Assembly (NCBI GenBank): GCA_003222755.1 | Contig: QHXA01000142.1 | Span: 3,456-13,624, forward strand | Length of the DNA stretch: 10,169 nt | Direction: 5' to 3' | Source of the DNA: Acidobacteriota bacterium | Lineage (GTDB): Bacteria; Acidobacteriota; Terriglobia; 20CM-2-55-15 | In this document: piece by piece, positions 5,950 through 10,169 of the stretch | Position numbering within the stretch: position 1 is the first letter of the stretch | How the letters are laid out: every line of letters starts with the position of its first letter | The notes under the pieces: generated by a model | Database searches by the model: none | What the model saw: the letters and a program-made list of their open reading frames with translations, nothing else | Told to the model about the DNA's origin: nothing | Position numbers and translations under genes: made by a program

Positions 5950-6804
5950 ATGGATGTTTCTCACTTGATTGAGCAAAAGTTGACCGACTTGGGATTAGAC
6001 CAACGGGATCTCGCGAATGCGGCGGAGGTTACGGAATCCTACATCTCACAATTATTGAGCCGCAAAAAACCGCCTCCCGCTCCGGAGCGGACCGACATCT
6101 ATGACAAGCTTGGAAGGGTCCTGAAGCTGCCTCCCGGCAAACTCGCCGGCTTAGCGGATCTCCAACGAAAACAGGAACTCAAGAAGAAGATCGAAAATCC
6201 GGCAGTTCCGTTGTTCAAGGAGGTCCGGCAGTTGCTTATCAAGAAATGCAGGCGCAGCAAGCAACGACAACTTCGAGCCATCTTCGAGAAGGAACCATTT
6301 GGCGAAATGGAACGGCTGATCACGCAGAAACTCGTCGATGTAGTTAAGGCGTTCGTGAGGGAGGAACTGGGACGCGAAAACTGGCTGCGAGCCGTGGCTC
6401 GAGAAAGCGGTCGAAGTTATAAGCAGATGCGCGTCGCCGTTCTTGATTTTCTAGACGCGGATGTCTTCAACATCACTCCGGACAACTGTGTCGGTTTCCT
6501 GGATCCAATGATCGTTTCCTGGGACATAGACCTCGCATCGTTTGGCCTGGAGATCGTCTTGAATCGGAGAATCGCTTCGGCCAATGTGAAGAGATTTGAA
6601 TTTGTGGAGAAGCAAGCCGCAAGCGTGAAGGAAGAGCCCGGGCTACGGAAATTCCTAAATGATCGCTCGCTTAGCGGAGACGTCACGCGGGAGGAAGTGG
6701 AATTTCTCAGATGTCTTTATTTCAAGAATGGACGTCGGCCAACTGCGTTGTATTACTACCGCGAGCTGCAAAATTTCCGTGACCCTCTTCATTTTCGAAA
6801 GTAG
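5950..6804 (+). CDS. XRE-type helix-turn-helix protein with uncharacterised C-terminal region
   Basis: This is a 284-residue protein. I choose ATG 5950 (MDVSHLIEQKLTDLGLD) over a TTG five codons earlier; neither has a good ribosome site. Residues 6-65 form a Cro/C1-type helix-turn-helix: IEQKLTDLGLDQRDLANAAEV, the recognition helix TESYISQLLSRKK, then YDKLGRVLKLPPGKLAGLA. The remaining ~215 residues are charged and mostly helical, with a lysine/arginine-rich stretch (IKKCRRSKQRQLRAIF) and a later segment SYKQMRVAVLDFLDADVFNITPDNCVGFLDP. I know of no named domain for this part and see no peptidase, nuclease or sensor motif. It has no membrane segment, so it is a cytoplasmic DNA-binding protein, probably a repressor. 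The next gene starts 3 bases after its stop, indicating an operon. Upstream, GAAATTTC in the candidate promoter could be its own operator. Confidence 0.85.
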   Translation: MDVSHLIEQKLTDLGLDQRDLANAAEVTESYISQLLSRKKPPPAPERTDIYDKLGRVLKLPPGKLAGLADLQRKQELKKKIENPAVPLFKEVRQLLIKKCRRSKQRQLRAIFEKEPFGEMERLITQKLVDVVKAFVREELGRENWLRAVARESGRSYKQMRVAVLDFLDADVFNITPDNCVGFLDPMIVSWDIDLASFGLEIVLNRRIASANVKRFEFVEKQAASVKEEPGLRKFLNDRSLSGDVTREEVEFLRCLYFKNGRRPTALYYYRELQNFRDPLHFRK

Positions 6805-6807
6805 CTC

Positions 6808-7053
6808 ATGCGTATTTCCCAATGGTCCAAAGTGGACACGAAATGGTATCTCGGAGTGCGGTGTCAGAAATGCGGGACGCCCATTTTGTTTGCTCTGGAC
6901 CACAGCGAAGGGACTGGACAGCCGGCGCGAGCTGGAAAACTGGTGTTGACCTGCTCGCTGGCAGAATGCCGGCACCAGGCCGATTACAGCACCGCGGCCG
7001 TTTCTCGCTTTCAAAAGCAGCCGCCTGCGGCAAAAGAAGCGAAAAGCGAATGA
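6808..7053 (+). CDS. Small zinc-ribbon-like protein
   Basis: This is an 81-residue protein with ATG at 6808, three bases after the XRE-type gene's stop, which suggests translational coupling; GAAAG at the end of the upstream gene is a weak ribosome site. C19-Q-K-C22 follows WYLGVR, and C49-x4-C54 followed by H56 lies 26 residues on, a spacing suited to one bound zinc. The layout (YLGVRCQKCGTPI..F.., then LTC...C.H..DY) resembles small hypothetical zinc-ribbon proteins seen in rhizobia and soil bacteria. The C-terminal tail is basic and probably disordered (KQPPAAKEAKSE). The protein may bind nucleic acid or act with the upstream regulator; that is inference from position only. Confidence 0.72.
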   Translation: MRISQWSKVDTKWYLGVRCQKCGTPILFALDHSEGTGQPARAGKLVLTCSLAECRHQADYSTAAVSRFQKQPPAAKEAKSE

Positions 7054-7122
7054 TGCAGAGTGGAGAGGGCTAGAAAAAGCCGCATGAGATTTGGTAGCCG
7101 TTGGGCATCCGGGAGGTCCGGT

Positions 7123-7395
7123 TTGGACAGCAAATTCGATATAGAAATCAGCAATGCCTTGCTTGAATTCAATCGTGAGGCCGTTCTTTATTGCCAGGGT
7201 ATTTCCGACACCGTTGCGCACGATTACGCCGTGGATTACGCCAGAATGCTTCAGAATCGGGCGAAAGGATACGAGTTCTCACTTCCTCTAGTTCCATACG
7301 GGCTGTTCGAGCCGAATCGCAACCTGATCCGAGCCGCGCTGGAAAGAATTGCAGAGAAGCATTTTCCATCCAAAAACAAACCGAAATTGAAGTGA
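7123..7395 (+). CDS. Conserved-looking 90-residue protein of unknown function
   Basis: TTG at 7123 is preceded by GGGAGG at six bases, the best ribosome site here. Earlier in-frame starts (GTG 7060, ATG 7084) lack such a site and would add an Arg-rich leader of low complexity. The product begins LDSKFDIEISNALLEFNREA (first residue Met when initiated at TTG), continues CQGISDTVAHDYAVDYARML, and has PYGLFEPNRNLIRAALERIAEKHFP near its end; it appears to be a small helical soluble protein with a lysine-rich tail. I do not recognise the family. It follows the zinc-ribbon-like gene by 69 bp on the same strand, so it may belong to the same run, and it converges with the membrane protein gene 22 bp away. 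Codon use fits its neighbours. Confidence 0.65.
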   Translation: MDSKFDIEISNALLEFNREAVLYCQGISDTVAHDYAVDYARMLQNRAKGYEFSLPLVPYGLFEPNRNLIRAALERIAEKHFPSKNKPKLK

Positions 7396-7417
7396 GGGCC
7401 GGTTTCTTGGCTTGCGG

Positions 7418-8881
7418 TCACGCCACCTGCCGCAGTTCAGCCAGAGACACCGGAGGCAGATACACATCCACCAACTGCCGTGTCCACCAGGCGCCGGTCT
7501 CTTTCTTTTCATGGCTGCTCGTATATCGGTACAGATAAAAGAGCGCTCGAACAAATGTTGGCGGCCTGTTGTCGAATGGATTCTGTTTTAGGAGTTTCAG
7601 TGTTGCACGATCACCTTCGAGCAGTTTCTCGATCATTCGCAAAAACCAGATATCGTATCCAGCCATTTGAATTCCACGTTGCGTAACCGCGACCGAGAAC
7701 GGAAGGAACCACATCAGCCAATCCAGCCGCAAATGATACGGCGCGACCTGTGGCGGCATTCGGCGAGGATCGCCAGGTTTTCCTTTGAACCCGTACTCCT
7801 GCCATCGGGTCTGACTCGAAATAAACAGCTCATCAGTACCTTCAATCACGATTTCATACCGGTTCTTTGTAACGCTTCCAAACGCTCCGTAGGTGTTCAC
7901 CAGGTGGAAACGGTTGTAGCTGTAGTTCATCAGTTGATCCTTTGCAAACAGATTCAGAACCGGCTGGATGCTGAGCAGCACCGTTGCGCCGCCGATGACA
8001 AACAACAAGGAATCCAGGAATGCTGAGCGTGTCACTGTTTGCGGCACCGCAATCGGCACTACAGCCGACAATGTGGCGTCACTGAATGCAGTCATTCCCA
8101 ACACGACTGTGAGCCAGTTTAGCCAGGAGTAGTTGCCACTAATGATGAGCCACAGTTGGTGGAAAATAATCAGGCTTCCGGCGATTGCCGCAAATGGTTG
8201 TGGAGCAAACAGCCCAAATGGCACGATGACTTGAACGAAATGACTGAAAAGCACGGCAAGCCGGTGCATCACTTGTGGCAAGCGATGGAAATACCAGCTC
8301 AGCGGATTCGGCAGAGGTTGTGTCTGATAGTGGTAAAAGAGGCAGGTCAACTCACGCCAGCATCGGTCGTGACGCAGCTTGATCAGACCCGCGCCAAGTT
8401 CGGTCCGGAAAAGCATCCATCGCAGGATTAAAACGGGAATAAGCGATGGCGCGCTGCCAGCAGACCCCAAAAACGCGGCGAAGAACCCCGCCTCCAGCAG
8501 CATCGATTCCCATCCGAAGGCATAGAAAGTCTGCCCGACATTGACGATGGACAGATACAACACCCACAGAAGGAGCCACGTACCGGCTGAAATCCAGAAA
8601 GGTCCAGCTTCTGAAAAACCCAGGAGAGCCGCACCGGAAAACAAAATTCCAGACCATGCCACCGCGTCCAGCACTCGATCGGAGTAGTGCCAATAAAAAA
8701 TGCTTGGCGCGCCCCAGAAGCGGACACGTTTCAGAAAAGCTGGAACCGGCAGAAAGCCCCGCTCGCCGAGCAACGGCTTGAACTGGTTCAGCACGACGAT
8801 GAAGCCGATCAGATAAATGGCCGCCAGTGCACGCTGTACCAGCAATCGTACCAGCCAGACTGCACCGAAATACGTTTCCAT
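7418..8881 (-). CDS. Lipase maturation factor family membrane protein
   Basis: This 487-residue polytopic membrane protein has the family's hallmark segments: FYWHYSD, GQTFYAFGWESMLLEAG, LGAGLIKLRHDRCWRELTC, YHYQTQPLPNPLSWYF, NYSWLNWLT, VNTYGAFGSVTKNRYE, and near the C-terminus FKGKPGDPRRMPPQVAPYH followed by RLDWLMWF. Seven or eight hydrophobic helices can be drawn between residues 10 and 330, with the remainder soluble. The length equals that of usual bacterial members. In vertebrates LMF1 helps fold lipoprotein lipase in the endoplasmic reticulum; the role of bacterial homologues is not established. ATG 8881 is the first possible start after an in-frame TGA and has no evident ribosome site. 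It stands alone and is divergent from the response regulator at 8985. Confidence 0.94.
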   Translation of the reverse strand: METYFGAVWLVRLLVQRALAAIYLIGFIVVLNQFKPLLGERGFLPVPAFLKRVRFWGAPSIFYWHYSDRVLDAVAWSGILFSGAALLGFSEAGPFWISAGTWLLLWVLYLSIVNVGQTFYAFGWESMLLEAGFFAAFLGSAGSAPSLIPVLILRWMLFRTELGAGLIKLRHDRCWRELTCLFYHYQTQPLPNPLSWYFHRLPQVMHRLAVLFSHFVQVIVPFGLFAPQPFAAIAGSLIIFHQLWLIISGNYSWLNWLTVVLGMTAFSDATLSAVVPIAVPQTVTRSAFLDSLLFVIGGATVLLSIQPVLNLFAKDQLMNYSYNRFHLVNTYGAFGSVTKNRYEIVIEGTDELFISSQTRWQEYGFKGKPGDPRRMPPQVAPYHLRLDWLMWFLPFSVAVTQRGIQMAGYDIWFLRMIEKLLEGDRATLKLLKQNPFDNRPPTFVRALFYLYRYTSSHEKKETGAWWTRQLVDVYLPPVSLAELRQVA

Positions 8882-8984
8882 AGGACGGTTGGCGAATGAT
8901 CAACACATAGCTGCACGATTCGAACCAAATCAAGGGCGCCGCAGACGCAGAGGAACCGCTATACTTTTATTAAAGGCGAGATCA

Positions 8985-9392
8985 ATGAGTGAATTGTTGA
9001 AGAACACCACAATCATGGTGATCGATGACGACAGCGACACGTGCGAGCTGTTGCGCACGGCGCTCGAACAAGCGGGAGCGTCCGTTCTCGTAGCTCATAA
9101 CGTCGACGGCGCTATCGAAACGTTTCGCCGATGTCCTCCCCACGCTGTTGTTGCGGATATCCGTTTAGGCAATTCGGATGGCTACGCGCTCATCAAAGCG
9201 ATTCGGGAACACAACATCGAATACAGGGGGTTCACACCTGCCGTCGCAGTTACCGGTTTTGCGTCGCCCGAGGATAAGGAACGAGCCATAGCTGCCGGTT
9301 TCAATGCCTATCTTGCGAAGCCCTTTGAACCTGCCGCTGTAATATCGGCAATTGCAAAAATTCTGAGCGGCCGGATGGATCTCGCATTGTAG
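8985..9392 (+). CDS. Single-domain response regulator (receiver only)
   Basis: This is a 135-residue protein starting at ATG 8985, with the ribosome-site-like AAAGGCGAG just upstream and TATACT at 8960-8965 as a possible -10. It is a complete CheY-like receiver: acidic residues in MVIDDDSD (D14-D16), phosphoacceptor D58 in VVADIRL, switch Thr90 in AVAVTGFAS, and Lys112 in YLAKPFEP. No output domain follows, so signalling must go through a partner, or it acts as a phosphate sink. No histidine kinase is in the window. It is a distant relative of the truncated regulator at 4066-4431 (both have AGF...L-KP.EP), which shows what the latter has lost. The stop codon TAG is the TAG of a GTAG hairpin element, so its translation end is built into that repeat. 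Confidence 0.92.
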   Translation: MSELLKNTTIMVIDDDSDTCELLRTALEQAGASVLVAHNVDGAIETFRRCPPHAVVADIRLGNSDGYALIKAIREHNIEYRGFTPAVAVTGFASPEDKERAIAAGFNAYLAKPFEPAAVISAIAKILSGRMDLAL

Positions 9393-9411
9393 GGGCGGTC
9401 TATGACCGCCC
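9388..9411 (+). repeat. GTAG-type extragenic hairpin, intact copy
   Basis: TGTA(G) precedes a perfect 8-bp stem GGGCGGTC (9393-9400) / GACCGCCC (9404-9411) with loop TAT. It overlaps the last codon and stop of the response regulator and ends 5 bp before the stop of a small leftward gene, so it sits between convergent genes. A damaged copy lies at 4448-4470 in the opposite orientation. The tetranucleotide-plus-hairpin layout is that of REP sequences linked to RAYT transposases; no RAYT gene is in this window. Confidence 0.72.
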
Positions 9412-9416
9412 ACTAT

Positions 9417-9509
9417 TTAGCTCATGTGCCTCCAGAGGCTGAGGAGGAACATAAGCAACACCGCTACGATAAACAAAACAACTCCCTGAGCAAGGATCTT
9501 CATCACCAT
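9417..9509 (-). CDS. Possible 30-residue single-helix membrane peptide
   Basis: ATG 9509 to TAA 9417-9419 encodes MVMKILAQG, a strongly hydrophobic stretch of about 16 residues (VVLFIVAVLLMFLLSL), and WRHMS. AAGG lies upstream with a spacing of 9-10 bases. One positive residue before the helix and an Arg-His after it would allow insertion in the inner membrane. It follows the FmdB-type gene by 43 bp on the same strand and may share its transcript. Function is unknown. Because hydrophobic short frames arise by chance, confidence is only moderate. Confidence 0.5.
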   Translation of the reverse strand: MVMKILAQGVVLFIVAVLLMFLLSLWRHMS

Positions 9510-9552
9510 AGATACACGTACCTTGGGAGCGTTTGCGTTCTATTGAAGCAGC

Positions 9553-9717
9553 TTAGCTTTTCTTCGACGTAACGACGTTCACGCTGCTGAACTGTTCTTC
9601 GAGGTTCTTCTTTTTGCACGAAGGACACTCGTAGTTATTTTTCTCGAAGTCTTTCACCGCAAGTGGGAGGGTAAATGTTTTCCCGCAGTCCAAACATTTG
9701 AATTCGTAGACCGGCAT
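9553..9717 (-). CDS. FmdB-family zinc ribbon protein
   Basis: This is a 54-residue protein starting at ATG 9717, with GGAGGTG four bases upstream, and ending at TAA 9553-9555. The opening MPVYEFKCLDCGKTFTL is the standard FmdB/CxxC_CxxC start (MPxYEYxCxxCG). The second pair is YECPSC (C31, C34), making with C8 and C11 a four-cysteine zinc site. The tail (EEQFSSVNVVTSKKS) is also usual for the family. Members are small cytoplasmic proteins first linked to a regulatory role at a formamidase locus; their general function is poorly known. It lies divergent from the broken diadenylate cyclase gene and upstream of the 30-residue membrane peptide. Confidence 0.9.
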   Translation of the reverse strand: MPVYEFKCLDCGKTFTLPLAVKDFEKNNYECPSCKKKNLEEQFSSVNVVTSKKS

Positions 9718-9785
9718 ATTCACCTCCAAGTGGATCGAAAATGGGCGGCTCTCAAATTGTACAGAAGCCCGTTTAAAATTGAATC

Positions 9786-10161
9786 ATGTTCGAAAAAATT
9801 GCTTTGACGTTGCATTCCTGCTCCGCGGACGTATGCAATCCCATCATCGAACTGGCTGTTGAGGTCGCCCGCGAAGGACGAGAGGGCCCAGAATCGGGAC
9901 ACTATTTACAATCGGAATGCAATCGTCGCGGATGCCCGATATCTGGACGTGAAAGTTTCGGATGTTCAGTTACCGATGGGACTCGGCAGCCGCCATCTCG
10001 CTGCTGCATCGATTTCGAGGGTGACTCGTGCAGTGGCTGTCGTCGTCTCGGAAAGCGCTCAGGAAGTTCGGATCTTCGAAGCCGGCGTCTTGGTGGGCGA
10101 CATCATTCCTGAGCTATGGCTGTTGAGCCGGGAGCGTATCGTTCAGTCGCGCGAGAAATAG
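9786..10161 (+). pseudogene. Broken diadenylate cyclase (DisA_N/DAC domain) gene
   Basis: Three consecutive frames carry parts of one domain. From ATG 9786: MFEKIALTLHSC, then NPIIELAVEVAREGREG, the helix and GREG turn of DAC domains. From 9890 in another frame: RIGTLFTIG, the next strand. From about 9916 in the third frame: AIVADARYLDVKVSDVQLP, then GLGSRHLAAASISRVT, AVAVVVSES and VRIFEAGVLVGDIIPELWLL, ending at TAG 10159-10161. DAC domains convert two ATP to cyclic di-AMP; the GxRH region binds ATP, and the DGA motif, normally between the second and third pieces here, is absent along with roughly 45 residues. So there is one single-base shift near 9888 and one larger internal deletion near 9916. 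A possible -10 (TAAAAT at 9774-9779) would give a leaderless message at the ATG. Sequencing error could explain the first break but not the lost segment. Confidence 0.78.
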
Positions 10162-10169
10162 CCACACAA

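Noticed and set aside
7060..7122. GTG 7060 or ATG 7084 as start of the 90-residue protein
   Set aside because: Neither has a ribosome site, and the added residues are a basic low-complexity leader. TTG 7123 has GGGAGG at the right distance.
8352..8933. A 193-residue open frame overlapping the lipase maturation factor gene
   Set aside because: It lies in another frame of a gene with many family hallmarks, and its product has no coherent pattern.
1..10169. CRISPR array, tRNA, rRNA, intact insertion sequence or prophage genes
   Set aside because: No regularly spaced repeats, cloverleaf or rRNA-like segments, complete transposase, or phage structural genes were seen on either strand.

Overview
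The window looks like chromosomal DNA of a soil-type, moderately GC-rich Gram-negative bacterium, most probably an Acidobacteriota member or relative. This rests on the pair of secreted proteins at 1512-2751 (a DUF6152-type protein and a PDLSGxW-type partner, common in that phylum), an outer-membrane porin, frequent GTG/TTG starts with strong Shine-Dalgarno sites, and GTAG-type hairpin repeats between genes. The taxonomic call is inference; no rRNA or other marker gene is present.

Left part (1-3757): a beta-barrel porin gene reads leftward and runs off the window edge at position 1. Its upstream region holds a 15/19 match to the Fur box and then a 55/56-bp tandem duplication that copies an extended -10 promoter, a ribosome binding site and a TTG start codon. 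Only the second copy leads into a gene, a small exported DUF6152-type protein, followed 13 bp later by a second exported protein of unknown function. A third exported protein of unknown function follows at 2963.

Middle (3831-5853): a DUF1059-type small protein ends at a strong hairpin terminator. That terminator shares sequence with the last codons of a convergent response-regulator gene. The regulator has lost its N-terminal half, and the break lies beside a cassette of three hairpins (4386-4470). Next come a leftward conserved hypothetical protein (MCDYSLH family) and a divergent Hsp20 small heat-shock protein.

Right part (5854-10169): a probable three-gene run encodes an XRE-type DNA-binding protein with an unrecognised C-terminal region, a small zinc-ribbon-like protein and a 90-residue unknown. 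A leftward lipase-maturation-factor family membrane protein follows, with a divergent single-domain response regulator whose stop codon lies inside a GTAG hairpin element. Beyond it are a leftward FmdB-type zinc ribbon and a 30-residue single-helix membrane peptide. At the right edge is a recognisable but broken diadenylate cyclase (DisA_N/DAC) gene, which uses three reading frames and lacks the segment that carries the catalytic DGA motif.

No tRNA, rRNA, CRISPR array, intact transposase or phage gene was seen. The most notable items are the broken DAC gene, the duplicated promoter/start module, the Fur-like site before the porin, the hairpin cassette beside the truncated regulator, and the XRE/zinc-ribbon/unknown gene run.
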